A stretch of 64,000 nucleotides of DNA from contig JAAFIG010000001.1 in NCBI GenBank assembly GCA_013298595.1, positions 249,056 through 313,055 on the forward strand. The letters are read 5' to 3'. The notes under the pieces are model-generated. The model did not search any database. It was not told where the DNA came from and saw nothing but the letters and a program-made list of their open reading frames with translations. Below are positions 31,228-40,820 of the stretch, piece after piece. This stretch comes from Deinococcales bacterium. Lineage in GTDB: Bacteria > Deinococcota > Deinococci > Deinococcales > JAAFIG01. The position numbers were made by a program, and so were the translations under genes. Positions within the stretch are counted from its first letter, which is position 1. Every line of letters begins with the position of its first letter.

Positions 31228-31905
31228 ATGGAAGCACATCACTACTTGCAAGCTCTCGGACTGACCGAATACGAAGCTCGAGCCTACACAGCACTTCTTT
31301 CACTTGGACGTGCTCAACCTGCAAAAATCGCACGTCATAGCAATATTCCACGTCCTAAAGTCTACGAAACCTTAGAGCGCTTAGAAGCCAGAGGTCTTGC
31401 CACCCGCACTCAGGTTTCCCCGCTCGAGTATGCGCCGCTTTCGGCTCGGGAGTACATCAACCGTGCTGACCGCGAGTTCAAAGGGCGCTTAGAAGGACTC
31501 GAGCGCAGCCTTGCCCGTCTAACACCAGAACCTGCACCAGAAGCAGTGTACCCATTGCGTGGCGAAGCAGCCACCCTTGCCCTGATCGAGGATATTGTGC
31601 TCAATGCCAGTCGAACATTGCACTTAGCAGGTGAACCAGATGTGGTTGCTCGGTTTTCGGCAAAAACACCTCGAGCCGTGGCTGTGCACACCTCGAGTTT
31701 AGAGAATTTACCTGCCATTGCTGCGCATGGGCAACGACCGTTATTAGTGGCTCGAGATGGTGAAGCCGTAGTCATTGCCCACCTGACCGAAGATGCCAGT
31801 CAGGTGCATGGTGTGCATTCACATAACCCCGTGATTGTGCGTTTAGTCGAAGGGTATATTGAATTGGCTGGGCTGAATAAAGACAAGAAAAAAACAAAAT
31901 CATAA
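31228..31905 (+). CDS. TrmB family regulator
   Basis: 225 residues from ATG 31228. The N-terminus is a TrmB winged helix: YLQALGLTEYEARAYTALL, AQPAKIARHSNIPRPKVYET and LEARGLATRTQ. The rest contains a phospholipase D-like sensor-type fold (ALIEDIVLNASRTLHLAGEP). TrmB proteins often control sugar uptake, but none is encoded nearby. An upstream in-frame GTG at 31222 is possible; spacing from TAACAT favours the ATG. Convergent with, and overlapping by 6 nt, the TetR gene. Confidence 0.85.
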   Translation: MEAHHYLQALGLTEYEARAYTALLSLGRAQPAKIARHSNIPRPKVYETLERLEARGLATRTQVSPLEYAPLSAREYINRADREFKGRLEGLERSLARLTPEPAPEAVYPLRGEAATLALIEDIVLNASRTLHLAGEPDVVARFSAKTPRAVAVHTSSLENLPAIAAHGQRPLLVARDGEAVVIAHLTEDASQVHGVHSHNPVIVRLVEGYIELAGLNKDKKKTKS

Positions 31906-32433
31906 TCCGCGTAACCATGCTTCAAGACCAACAAGTAACGCATTGCTCGCACCACTAGCACCAAATGATCCGTTTCGTTGTAAGGTAGCATAACCATGTA
32001 ATAGCGCCCAGATAAAAACGGTGTTTGCCGTATCGTCTGGGTTTTTAGTTATAGGCGCAATAATTTGTAGCATTGTGTTCCACAAAGCTTTCTGAGCACC
32101 TTCACTCGGTTGCGGCTGCATCAATAAATCGTAAAGTTCTGAGTGATTTTTGGCATACTCGAGATAAGTTTGGGCTGCTTGGTATAAAGCTTTTTTTGGC
32201 TCGAGGTGCTGGCAGGCTTGGATGATATTATTTTCTAATTGCTCGGCTGCAACGGCTGCAATACCTTGTTCTAAGCTGGCGCGGTCTGGAAAGTATTTGT
32301 ATAAACTAGGTGCTTTGATACCGCAAGCTTCGGCGAGTACTCGAGTGGATAGGGCTTGGTTGCCGTGTTGCTCGAGTAGCGTTATAGCAGTTTGGATGAT
32401 GGTTTCTGGTGTGGTTTTGCTGGGGTATGGCAT
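31900..32433 (-). CDS. TetR family repressor
   Basis: 177 residues with an N-terminal TetR HTH (TAITLLEQHGNQALSTRVLA then CGIKAPSLYKYFPDRASLEQ) and a C-terminal WHG/TetR_C-type domain (AAQTYLEYAKNHSELYDLLM). It is divergent from a DUF4260 membrane protein, and the 90-bp gap holds a promoter overlapped by a 14-bp direct repeat, so it most likely represses that gene and itself. Confidence 0.9.
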   Translation of the reverse strand: MPYPSKTTPETIIQTAITLLEQHGNQALSTRVLAEACGIKAPSLYKYFPDRASLEQGIAAVAAEQLENNIIQACQHLEPKKALYQAAQTYLEYAKNHSELYDLLMQPQPSEGAQKALWNTMLQIIAPITKNPDDTANTVFIWALLHGYATLQRNGSFGASGASNALLVGLEAWLRGL

Positions 32434-32449
32434 GGGTGCAGCTTAGGGC

Positions 32450-32507
32450 TTGACAAAAGAAATATCAAGGCTTACACTGCTAGTTATGAAGACTTACATT
32501 GATAGTT
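32450..32507 (+). promoter_or_regulatory. DUF4260 promoter and repeat operator
   Basis: TTGACA (32450-32455), 17-bp spacer, TACACT (32473-32478). The -10 lies in the first of two direct repeats, TTACACTGCTAGTT (32472-32485) and TTACATTGATAGTT (32494-32507), 22 bp apart, i.e. two helical turns. Candidate TetR binding sites. Confidence 0.7.
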
Positions 32508-32523
32508 TTCATCGGAGGTAACT

Positions 32524-32889
32524 ATGAACCCACAACAAATCTTGCGGCTCGAGCACATCGCTATCACAACCTTATGCGTCTTTGCATACCACCACTTAAA
32601 TGGCGCTTGGTGGCTTTTTGCACTACTGTTTCTGGCACCAGACATCGCCATGCTTGGCTACTTATTCGGCAATAAAATTGGCGCAACCACATACAACCTG
32701 TTGCATACCCAAAACCTCCCGATTATACTTTTTGGTGTTGGTATGATTTTACTTTCACCAATCACCACGCAGCTTGCCATCATTTGGTTTGCCCATATCA
32801 GCTTTGATCGTGCCATTGGTTACGGACTCAAATTACCAACAGGCTTTCATCAAACGCATTTATCCGCTGCTGGTACCAAGACAATTTGA
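32524..32889 (+). CDS. DUF4260 membrane protein
   Basis: 121 residues with three or four TM helices. It matches DUF4260: LRLEHIAITTLCVFAYHHL, LFLAPDIAMLGYLFGNKIGA, YNLLHTQNLPIIL and WFAHISFDRAIGYGLKLP. Function of the family is unknown. GGAGG sits 5 nt before the ATG. It appears to be the target of the divergent TetR repressor. Confidence 0.88.
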   Translation: MNPQQILRLEHIAITTLCVFAYHHLNGAWWLFALLFLAPDIAMLGYLFGNKIGATTYNLLHTQNLPIILFGVGMILLSPITTQLAIIWFAHISFDRAIGYGLKLPTGFHQTHLSAAGTKTI

Positions 32890-33013
32890 GATAGGGTGAG
32901 ATGATAACAACCAAAAAAACAAATTTTGATTGCGAAACGATTCCCCAAAATCTTAGATTTTCTCGAGATATCTCTAACAACTCCGCGTTGATTTCCACAA
33001 CTTATGGCTTGAT

Positions 33014-35443
33014 TCAATTGTTGAGGTACACATACAGATTCAGGCTTCCATTCGCGTTAGTACCTGTGCTGGATGTCACAGCATAAGTGACCACATCGGT
33101 GTCACCATCGCCATCCCAGTCGGTTAGTCTCATGTTTGAACCTGTTCTCGAGATCGTACCGTTACTGCTAAAACTACTACCTGTGTTTTTGAGAACAGCA
33201 AAATTGGCAGGGTTACCCCTGCATTGGTGCAGTAAATCGGTTTTGCCGTCATGGTTGAAATCAGCAAAAATCATTTCCTTTGCATCATACAACAGGATAC
33301 AAGGCAAAGCTACGTTGCTGCTGGGTGTATTGGAGAATTGACCCAATCCGTTATTCAGATACACATCCAATTGGGTTGGACCCGAGATTCCACTGCCCGT
33401 ACCCGAGAATGGAGCCGTACCAATCAAGTCGTTATAGCCATCATTATTGACATCAAGCAACCAAGAACGGGGTGCCTCACCATCTGGGAAAGTACGAATG
33501 GTTTCAGTACTGGCGCTCGAGAACACACCATTGTTAGTGTGAAAACGAATGGCTTGGTAAACATCTGAATTTGATGATTTGCTTGCATCAAGGTCGCCAT
33601 CACCATCTATATCGGCAAAGGAAACGTCGCCATTGATGGTGCTGATATTTGCCCAAACACTGGGTGGGTTGTTGGGATTGCTTGTACCAAACACACCAGC
33701 ACCTTGGTTCTCGAAGATAATAATGTTGTTGAGACTAGCAAACACAAGATCGTTTAAGCCATCAAAATTCATGTCTGCCAAGCGGTAATGGCTTCTGTAA
33801 TTAACAACGCCAGTAACACTAAAGTTCGTAGGCATATTGGTACCAACTTTGGCAAACGATACAGTGCTGGTGGTACTGGTGTTCAGCCAAGTGTCTATGC
33901 GAATACCTGACGACAAAACGGCTGACGTTGAAACTATTAAAATGTCAATATCACTGTCGTTGTCGAGGTTGCCAAGCAGCAAACGCTGGACACTAAATGA
34001 CTCATTGATTGTGGTACTGAATGCTTGAGTCAGTACATTGGTGCTTCGATTCCAATCAAATACACGAAGCCGCCTAACACTCGAACCACCACCACCTGAG
34101 TAGCCTTCAAACGCAATCAATTCGGGTTCAGGGTCGTTATCAACACTGGCGAATTCGACTTCTGCTTCATTGATTTGCAGACTGCTCAGAGCATTAATTG
34201 TGGTGTTGCCACTAAAAGTACATGTCGCACAACTCGAGCCTTGGTCTGGAGCCACGCCTTCCCACATATACCCACGCCCAAAAGTGCTGGGGAATAGTCT
34301 AAAACCATCACGGTCAAGCACATTTTTCAGGGTCATGGTCAGCGGTTCGTTGGATGCAAAAGGTTGATTATTAGGTGGTCTGTGCAGCATATAACCCACA
34401 TTGGGTGTGCTGGTGTCCAGTGCGCCTTCTGTGCCACTCGAGCGGAAAACCCGAAACCCACTGGGTGTAACAATTTCTGGGAATAATACAAAAGCCGAAT
34501 ATGGGTCTATTGGTGTGAAGTACGGGTTCATCACGGAAAGCGGATTGCTTCTGGAACCCGTTAAGCGGGTGTTGATCATAGCCGCTGCTGTTAAGTTTTG
34601 CGAACCACCGGGCAGGATTCGCAAGCTGGCACCACTGGGCAGGCTCGAGACAGCCTCACCACCAAATGTACCCGAGGTTTGTTCCTCGGGGCTTTGCACA
34701 TAAATAGGGTCGGTGGTAGGTTCGGCAATCACCCGAAAAGTCATACGGAAACCGTAAACATCGCTGTTGTTACGTGGTACACGCAAAGCAATAGTCACCA
34801 TACCATCGCTGTTGGTATTGGTGGCATTGACCACACGGCGATTGGCAGCGGTATTGGTGTTGTTGCGTGCCACAAAACCAAACGGCAAGAGTTGCCCGCT
34901 TAAACTGGTTAGCGTCTCGAGATCAGCAGTTTCATTTTCGCTAAAAAGCTGCATATCGGCGTTGCTCGAGTCCACGCTAGGTGTGGCGCTCGAGCTTGTA
35001 ATGGCATGGGTTGGGGTGGTACTCGCCACCTGACCCGAGGCGGGGCTACCTGTGACTGGTAAACCACCAAAATTGGTGATGGTGTTAATGGCACTGCTAA
35101 AAAGATTGGTTGGTTTTTTCCAAGCCACCAGCGTTAAACGGTTAATACTCGAGCCAGTATTATTTTTAATCGCAAAACGGGCAATCAGAATTCTCGAGTC
35201 GTTTTGTGCTGAATTGACCAGCGTTGCTTGGGTTTGCGAAGTAAAAGAAAGCAATGATTCATCCACAGCTGTGGCTTGCAAACGCAGCGTGTCTGGTGTG
35301 AATTGTGCTTTGGCAACACCATCGTCACCAAAACGAACCTCGAGCGCACCAAGGTCACGGCTGGTTGGTACTTGGGTTTGGGTTTGGCAACTGCTAAATA
35401 AAGCAACCGTTAGCAGGCTTAGGACAATAAAAAATCGGCTCAT
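33014..35443 (-). CDS. FG-GAP/VCBS repeat lipoprotein
   Basis: 809 residues. Lipoprotein signal with lipobox LFSSC near residue 19. The N-terminal half is Ser/Thr/Asn-rich and beta-like. From about residue 440 there are repeated calcium-type motifs of FG-GAP/VCBS propeller blades: DMNFDGLND, DIDGDGDLD, DVNNDGYND, DFNHDGKTD, DWDGDGDTD. A surface beta-propeller for adhesion or polymer binding is expected. CATC with two close Cys occurs mid-protein. It is a single gene; the 124-bp gap beyond its stop holds no clear terminator. Confidence 0.85.
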   Translation of the reverse strand: MSRFFIVLSLLTVALFSSCQTQTQVPTSRDLGALEVRFGDDGVAKAQFTPDTLRLQATAVDESLLSFTSQTQATLVNSAQNDSRILIARFAIKNNTGSSINRLTLVAWKKPTNLFSSAINTITNFGGLPVTGSPASGQVASTTPTHAITSSSATPSVDSSNADMQLFSENETADLETLTSLSGQLLPFGFVARNNTNTAANRRVVNATNTNSDGMVTIALRVPRNNSDVYGFRMTFRVIAEPTTDPIYVQSPEEQTSGTFGGEAVSSLPSGASLRILPGGSQNLTAAAMINTRLTGSRSNPLSVMNPYFTPIDPYSAFVLFPEIVTPSGFRVFRSSGTEGALDTSTPNVGYMLHRPPNNQPFASNEPLTMTLKNVLDRDGFRLFPSTFGRGYMWEGVAPDQGSSCATCTFSGNTTINALSSLQINEAEVEFASVDNDPEPELIAFEGYSGGGGSSVRRLRVFDWNRSTNVLTQAFSTTINESFSVQRLLLGNLDNDSDIDILIVSTSAVLSSGIRIDTWLNTSTTSTVSFAKVGTNMPTNFSVTGVVNYRSHYRLADMNFDGLNDLVFASLNNIIIFENQGAGVFGTSNPNNPPSVWANISTINGDVSFADIDGDGDLDASKSSNSDVYQAIRFHTNNGVFSSASTETIRTFPDGEAPRSWLLDVNNDGYNDLIGTAPFSGTGSGISGPTQLDVYLNNGLGQFSNTPSSNVALPCILLYDAKEMIFADFNHDGKTDLLHQCRGNPANFAVLKNTGSSFSSNGTISRTGSNMRLTDWDGDGDTDVVTYAVTSSTGTNANGSLNLYVYLNN

Positions 35444-35563
35444 AGGAGCATTTTAACGCAAGAATAGAGGTATCATTGGTCACTTATCTTCTTGTTTGTA
35501 AAATTTTTGGCTCAGCCTTGGTTATTTTGGCTTACTGAAAACCAACAATGCGTTATTCATGCA

Positions 35564-35591
35564 AAAGCTCGAGCAAGAATGCTCGAGCTTT
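35564..35591 (-). terminator. Terminator made of CTCGAG palindromes
   Basis: AAAGCTCGAGC (35564-35574), 6-nt loop, GCTCGAGCTTT (35581-35591); on the minus strand TTTTG follows. It ends the 630-residue lipoprotein transcript. Both arms contain CTCGAG. Confidence 0.75.
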
Positions 35592-35606
35592 CAAGCTACG
35601 ATCTAT

Positions 35607-37499
35607 TTATTTGAAACTATAACTTCCTGAATACGCTTCATAATCCCTTGAAGTCACACCATTGCGAGTCGAACCAGTGTAGCTGGATAAACCTGCCGAA
35701 ATTTCAATCGTCACAGTACCACCAGCAAGTTTAGTAATTTTGCCAGCATGAACAGCAGCCGAGCAAATTCTTGAGTCATCGGTGTAGACATCCGTTCCCC
35801 AAATACTACTAATACTGATATTTGGTGGGCAGATAAATGTAAATTGCTGACCATTCTTACCACGTAAACCAAGGAATAAAGGAGCATCAAAAAAGGTAAT
35901 CGTGCCTTGTGCCACAACATTCAAGGTAAAAGTACTGGTGCTCGAGTAACTGCCACTGGTGCCACGTACTGTCAAGTTATACGTACCAATTGGTACAGCA
36001 GCATCTATGGTTAGTTTCATACTAGCAGAATCAGACGTTGTACTCACAGCAGCACCATTAATTTTACCTGCCCCAATAGGACCAACCCTTGGGTCACCCT
36101 CGAGTACCAGATCAATGGCTCCAATCAGACTTGCAGGACGAGCAATTGTAATCCCTACAAAAGGTGTACGATTGCCTAATGCGTAAGTGATGGTTGCAGG
36201 TGAAAGAACAAATGAAAACGGAACATTTGCACTGAGAACAGTCACGGTAAAGTTGGTTTCTCTGGTTAGACTACCACTCGTACCTGTCGCTATAATTGTA
36301 TACTTACCTGCTGGCACATTCGCTCCAACCGCGAGTGTCACAGCAAAAATATTATTTGTAAAAGTGCTTGAGACAGCGATTTTATCCGCGCCAGTGCCAA
36401 CCTGATCTCCTGAGAAAGCAAGGTTAACAGCGTTAGAAAACCCTCCTGATGGGTATAATTCCACATCCAGATTGCCACTCGAGCCTGCATTGACTGCAAC
36501 GGTGCTCGAGATTGCTGAAATGTAAAAACTTGCTACAACAGTTACAGTAAAGTCTAAGCTATGCACCAATGAACCTGAGGTGGCTGTCACTTTAAGCACA
36601 TATACACCAGGCATGACATTTCTACCAACAAGCAATATGAATGAATTATTGCCTAGAATCTCTATTTTATCTTCACCTGTACCAATGATTGCCCCTGTTA
36701 TTTCTAAAGTGGGTGTGTCTGTAAAACCACCAAATTTCGTAACGTTTACCGAAACAATATCGCTCGAGGCTGCTTCTATCGTCAAATTTGTTGTATTTAC
36801 ACTAATGGCAAAGTCTGGAGTTGAGCCTGGAACAGTGACTGTAAAGTTTGCAGTTTTGTTTAGCCCACCACTAACACCAGTGGCAGTGATTGGGTACACA
36901 CCTGCTGGAACATTAGCGCCAACGGCTAACGTGGCTGTGAAAACATTACTAGAAAAAGTGCTCGAGACAGCAATTTTATCTGAACCCGTGCCAACAATGG
37001 CTCCTGTTAAAGTCAGTTTAATCACACCCGAAAATTCTGCTGAAGGTACAACATTGAAGTCCACTGTACCGCTTGCACCTGCGGCAATGACAATGCCACT
37101 CGAGGTACCATTGAGTGTAAAATCGCCAGTTGCTGCTGTCACAGTGATGTTTAAATCTACGTTATGAACTAATGTTCCCGATGTGGCAGTGACTTTCAGC
37201 GGATATGCACCTGTTGGTACACCTGAACCAACATTGAGGGTCAGTATTTTATTGGTGACACTGCCCGAAATTTTATCTGTACTTGTACCAACCACTGCGC
37301 CTGTGATTGCAAACGTTGGTGTACCTGTAAAACCATTGATTGGCTCGAGTTTTAATGCAACTGTACCGCTTGAACCAGCTGCAATTGACAGACTACTTGA
37401 ATCAGTACTGAGGGTAAAATCTGGGGTTTTTGGTTCAGGATTACTGCCACAACCTGCTAAGAACAACGCACCTACAAATAACGCGAGAATCTTTTTCAT
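35607..37499 (-). CDS. Repeat-domain surface lipoprotein
   Basis: 630 residues from the ATG at 37499 (GAGGAG 5 nt upstream). Lipobox LAGC follows MKKILALFVGALF. Five tandem ~100-residue Ig-like repeats share the core GTG.DKI.....ANVPAG.YP...TG.SG, each ending in a TVTV strand. The C-terminal 100 residues differ (FLGLRGKNGQQFTFICPPNI) with two Cys and may be a distinct domain. Probably an outer-membrane-anchored stalk. The repeats are similar at protein level and partly at DNA level, so copy number may vary. Confidence 0.82.
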   Translation of the reverse strand: MKKILALFVGALFLAGCGSNPEPKTPDFTLSTDSSSLSIAAGSSGTVALKLEPINGFTGTPTFAITGAVVGTSTDKISGSVTNKILTLNVGSGVPTGAYPLKVTATSGTLVHNVDLNITVTAATGDFTLNGTSSGIVIAAGASGTVDFNVVPSAEFSGVIKLTLTGAIVGTGSDKIAVSSTFSSNVFTATLAVGANVPAGVYPITATGVSGGLNKTANFTVTVPGSTPDFAISVNTTNLTIEAASSDIVSVNVTKFGGFTDTPTLEITGAIIGTGEDKIEILGNNSFILLVGRNVMPGVYVLKVTATSGSLVHSLDFTVTVVASFYISAISSTVAVNAGSSGNLDVELYPSGGFSNAVNLAFSGDQVGTGADKIAVSSTFTNNIFAVTLAVGANVPAGKYTIIATGTSGSLTRETNFTVTVLSANVPFSFVLSPATITYALGNRTPFVGITIARPASLIGAIDLVLEGDPRVGPIGAGKINGAAVSTTSDSASMKLTIDAAVPIGTYNLTVRGTSGSYSSTSTFTLNVVAQGTITFFDAPLFLGLRGKNGQQFTFICPPNISISSIWGTDVYTDDSRICSAAVHAGKITKLAGGTVTIEISAGLSSYTGSTRNGVTSRDYEAYSGSYSFK

Positions 37500-37531
37500 A
37501 CACACTCCTCATTGGCTCAAAACATGATTTG

Positions 37532-37560
37532 ATTTAAGCTTGACAAATAACTTTGGTCAA
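37532..37560 (-). promoter_or_regulatory. Promoter of repeat lipoprotein
   Basis: On the minus strand TTGACC (37560-37555), 17-bp spacer, TTAAAT (37537-37532). TTGAC/GTCAA (37540-37560) form an inverted repeat over it. Confidence 0.55.
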
Positions 37561-37753
37561 TCAGCATCTCTGGTTTTGCAATATTTAAGGTGCCAGACCA
37601 AGAAATATTGCTTCCAAAGCAAATAATACCGTACCAAAGGCTGTATAGGTGTGGAAAATGACCAAAGATCTCATACCTGAGTCAAAAAAGCTCTTTTATT
37701 ATTTTTGGCAGATGGTCTCCCCTATGCTGCCATAAAGCCGTACAATAAACAGC

Positions 37754-38923
37754 ATGATCTTAGATAAAATTGCACAGGCGGCTCGAGCAGCAGGTCTGGA
37801 TGGTTGGCTGCTCTACGATTTTCGTGGGAGTAACCCTTTGGCTTTGCAATTACTTGGCTTTTCGGGTAAAAGTTTTCTCTCGAGACGTTGGTTTTTATAT
37901 GTACCTAAACAAGGTTCTGCCACTTTAATTCATCATCGTATCGAAGCAGGAACTTGGCGTAATTTACTGCCTGGCGAGAACCTCAACCGCCTTGTTTACT
38001 CGAGCCATGAAGAACTTGATGCAGCCTTGGCTCGGGTTTTAACAGCTCAGAAACGTATTGCTATGGAGTACAGCCCCAGAGGTGCTGTACCTGCTGTCAG
38101 CCGCGTCGATGCTGGTACACTCGAGCGAATTCGTGAGCATGGGGTAGAAATTGTTTCTAGTGCCGATCTATTGCAGCGTTGGTTGGTTTGGGATGCAGCC
38201 GATGAAACGGCTCATCAAAAAGCTGTAGAAGGTGTGATTCGGGCTAAAGATGCGGCTTTTGCTTTGATTGATCAGCGGTTAAAAGCCAAACAAGCCATTA
38301 GCGAACTCGAAGTGCAAACCCTGATTATGAATTGTTTTATCGAAGATGGTTTACATAGCGATCATCCGTGCAATGTCAGTTTTGCAGGGCACGCAGGCGA
38401 TCCGCATTACGAAATTACCAGCAGCAGCAACCGCACCCTCGAGATGGGTATGTGTGTGCTGATTGATTTATGGGCTGGTATTCCAGATCGTCCAATGGCA
38501 GATGTGACCTTTGTTGGTTTTGCTGGCGAACCAACCCCCGAGTATTTACGCATCTGGCAAGCTGTGGCAGGTGCTCGAGATACAGGTATTGCCATGCTGG
38601 TTAAACCTGCCAATACCCTACAAGGTTGGATGGTAGACAAAGCTGCCCGAGAAATCATCGAAGCCGCTGGATACGGTGCCGCTTTTACCCACCGACTTGG
38701 GCACAGTTTGGGACGCAATCATGCTCATGGGGATGGTGCAAATCTTGATAATCTCGAGACCCACGACACCCGAGTTTTATTGCCAGGCACGGCTGTCACT
38801 GTCGAACCCGGTATTTACCTCGAGCACATGGGGATTCGCTCTGAAGTGAACGTGCTAATTACCGAAAATGGTGCTCGAGTGACCACACCCATTCAACTCG
38901 AGCCATACCGATTAGGTATTTAA
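37754..38923 (+). CDS. M24 family metallopeptidase (Xaa-Pro type)
   Basis: 389 residues: an N-terminal creatinase-like domain (1-160) and an M24 pita-bread domain. Metal ligands are visible in MCVLIDLWAG, MADVTFVGFAG, THRLGHSLGRNHAHGDG, VTVEPGIYLE and IRSEVN. Such enzymes remove N-terminal residues before proline or cleave related amides. The ATG at 37754 is 7 nt after TACAAT (37741-37746), leaderless. It overlaps the convergent membrane-protein gene by 4 nt. Confidence 0.88.
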   Translation: MILDKIAQAARAAGLDGWLLYDFRGSNPLALQLLGFSGKSFLSRRWFLYVPKQGSATLIHHRIEAGTWRNLLPGENLNRLVYSSHEELDAALARVLTAQKRIAMEYSPRGAVPAVSRVDAGTLERIREHGVEIVSSADLLQRWLVWDAADETAHQKAVEGVIRAKDAAFALIDQRLKAKQAISELEVQTLIMNCFIEDGLHSDHPCNVSFAGHAGDPHYEITSSSNRTLEMGMCVLIDLWAGIPDRPMADVTFVGFAGEPTPEYLRIWQAVAGARDTGIAMLVKPANTLQGWMVDKAAREIIEAAGYGAAFTHRLGHSLGRNHAHGDGANLDNLETHDTRVLLPGTAVTVEPGIYLEHMGIRSEVNVLITENGARVTTPIQLEPYRLGI

Positions 38924-40323
38924 CGATAATAATTTCGTAGCATTTCTTGGTACTCGGGGGGTAAACGCGGATCAAGGACGGCTGATTCAGCAGCTCGGCG
39001 GTAAGCTGCACTACCTGTTGGACTGGTGAAACCATTTTTCGGATCACCTGCCATTTGCAACGCGCCACTGCGAACATTATCGCCTCGAGCTGTGCCTTGT
39101 AAGTACTCGAGTTTACCTTTACCAGATTTACGATCAGCAGCAACTGGATTACCTTGGGCATCCCTTGCGCCTTGTCCTGGGCTGGTGGTTCTCGAGCCGC
39201 CACCGCCGCTTTTATTATTAGGGTCAAAGCCTTGGTAGTCTTCGCCTCGATCTACATTGTTGCGGTCTGGGTTGTTTGGTTTGTTACCTTGACCATTTTT
39301 GCCATTTTGGCTTGTGCCATTTTGACCATTTTGATTGCCGTTTGATTGAGTACCTTGACCATTTTTTCCTGTCTGAGCACCATTTTGATTACCTTGCTGA
39401 CCATTTTGCCCTTGGCTATTTTGTCCTTGCCCATTTTGATTACCTTGTTGACCATTTTGATTATTTTTCTGTCCGTTTTGTCCAGCACCTTCACCTTGTT
39501 GACCATTTTCCTTACCACTATTCGAGCCTGATTGCCCTGCTGTGGGTGGGTTAGCATCCTCAACTTTGCCACCATTTTCCGTAGCTTTGCTTGGGTCACG
39601 GTCACGCACAGCCCCACGCTCGAGGGCTTCAAGGAATTCTTTGGAAATGGCTGCTGGGTCTTCGTTGGCATTGCCTCCACCTGGTTTTAAGGCACCAAGG
39701 TTTTCTTCTGAAGCACTCCCACCAGAAGCTGCTTGTCCTGGTTTTGCATCACCATTACCTGCTGGTGCATCTCGGGAAGGTGCATCAAGCACTGGTTGTG
39801 ATGTATCTGAATTGGTATTGGGTTGATTAGAATTCTCAAGCGAAGCTTGTGTGACAGCTCGGTCAGCGGCATTGTTAGCCAGCTGGTTTTTTTGGGCTGG
39901 TAAAACCAATAATAAACTCAGTAAAACCAACACCCCTGCACCCTCGAGCCACGGTAAACTGGGCAAATCAACATTTTTTTGCACACTACTTGCCATCTTC
40001 TCGAGCCTTGCATAAAACCCAAATTGGTCTTGGGTGGCAGTTAAAGCAGTGGTGTAGGCTTCACCTGTGGTAGCTTCGATTTCTTGTAAGGTTTTTAAAG
40101 GGCTAGGCACAGGCACAAACACCGCCAGTCCTGCCAGCAATAACCACCACGGACTCGAGCCAGTAAGCCAAATAATTAGTAGTAAAACTGCAATGGCAAT
40201 CAGTCCAGCTCGAGCGCGATACTGCCAAGCTCGGCGTGAGAACCATTTTTTGTGCATGGTTAAACTGGAATGCTGCCAATAGGTTGGTTGATGAGCACGA
40301 TACATTTTGAATAATTGATTCAT
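38920..40323 (-). CDS. Membrane protein with Asn-Gly-Gln repeat region
   Basis: 467 residues. Two TM helices near the N-terminus (ARAGLIAIAVLLLIIWLTG; WWLLLAGLAVFVPVP), a third at about 130-150, then a long low-complexity region of NGQ/GNQ repeats (about 265-360), and a conserved-looking C-terminus (YRRAAESAVLDPRLPPEYQE). That ending resembles the C-termini of DUF4175-type proteins found in MoxR/VWA operons, but no MoxR is nearby. Overlaps the next gene upstream by 4 nt; last of three coupled genes. Confidence 0.75.
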   Translation of the reverse strand: MNQLFKMYRAHQPTYWQHSSLTMHKKWFSRRAWQYRARAGLIAIAVLLLIIWLTGSSPWWLLLAGLAVFVPVPSPLKTLQEIEATTGEAYTTALTATQDQFGFYARLEKMASSVQKNVDLPSLPWLEGAGVLVLLSLLLVLPAQKNQLANNAADRAVTQASLENSNQPNTNSDTSQPVLDAPSRDAPAGNGDAKPGQAASGGSASEENLGALKPGGGNANEDPAAISKEFLEALERGAVRDRDPSKATENGGKVEDANPPTAGQSGSNSGKENGQQGEGAGQNGQKNNQNGQQGNQNGQGQNSQGQNGQQGNQNGAQTGKNGQGTQSNGNQNGQNGTSQNGKNGQGNKPNNPDRNNVDRGEDYQGFDPNNKSGGGGSRTTSPGQGARDAQGNPVAADRKSGKGKLEYLQGTARGDNVRSGALQMAGDPKNGFTSPTGSAAYRRAAESAVLDPRLPPEYQEMLRNYYR

Positions 40324-40820
40324 AAATTCACTGCCTTTTTAGGGAAAAAGAGCATCATCACAAAAAACAAACTTGAGCCAAGCACAAGCTGCATTGGTAA
40401 AGAATAAACACTGGGTTGGAAGTTATTAAAAAATAATGCGAGCACTACCAGTAGTGGGAAAATCTGGGCGGCGCTGGGGAAAACTCGAGCAAAACCATAC
40501 GCGCCAAAGCCTGCCAGTAAACTCGAGAAAATGGTCAGTGGAATGCCTGAGCGGGCTTCTAGGGCAAATGCCCATAGTTCTGGTGGGACTAGAATAATAG
40601 CCCATAAAGTTAAGACAGGCATGGCATGTTGTGGTGAATCTTCAAATAAAAACGAACCCAGCAAACTTAAACCCAGTAACCGCAGGCAACTAATGGCATA
40701 AAACCCTAATGGCTCAGCCCCGCTGGTACGTGGGCTTAATGCTACTAAGGTCAGTATCTCAAGGGCGGCAATCACAATAAATACTTGGTAGGGCAAGTCT
40801 TTCTCGAGAATGTTTTTCAT
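40320..40820 (-). CDS. Integral membrane protein, unknown
   Basis: 166 residues with five likely TM helices (VFIVIAALEILTLVALS, LGLSLLGSFLF, LWAIILVPPELWAF, PLLVVLALFF, LVLGSSLFFVMMLFF). No family is recognised. It overlaps genes on both sides by 4 nt, so the three proteins (416, 166 and 467 residues) are probably made in fixed ratio and act together in the inner membrane. Confidence 0.7.
   Translation of the reverse strand: MKNILEKDLPYQVFIVIAALEILTLVALSPRTSGAEPLGFYAISCLRLLGLSLLGSFLFEDSPQHAMPVLTLWAIILVPPELWAFALEARSGIPLTIFSSLLAGFGAYGFARVFPSAAQIFPLLVVLALFFNNFQPSVYSLPMQLVLGSSLFFVMMLFFPKKAVNL

Noticed and set aside
39276..39560. Short tandem repeats that could suggest a CRISPR or minisatellite
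   Set aside because: They are codons for Asn-Gly-Gln low-complexity sequence in the membrane protein, without spacers of fixed length.
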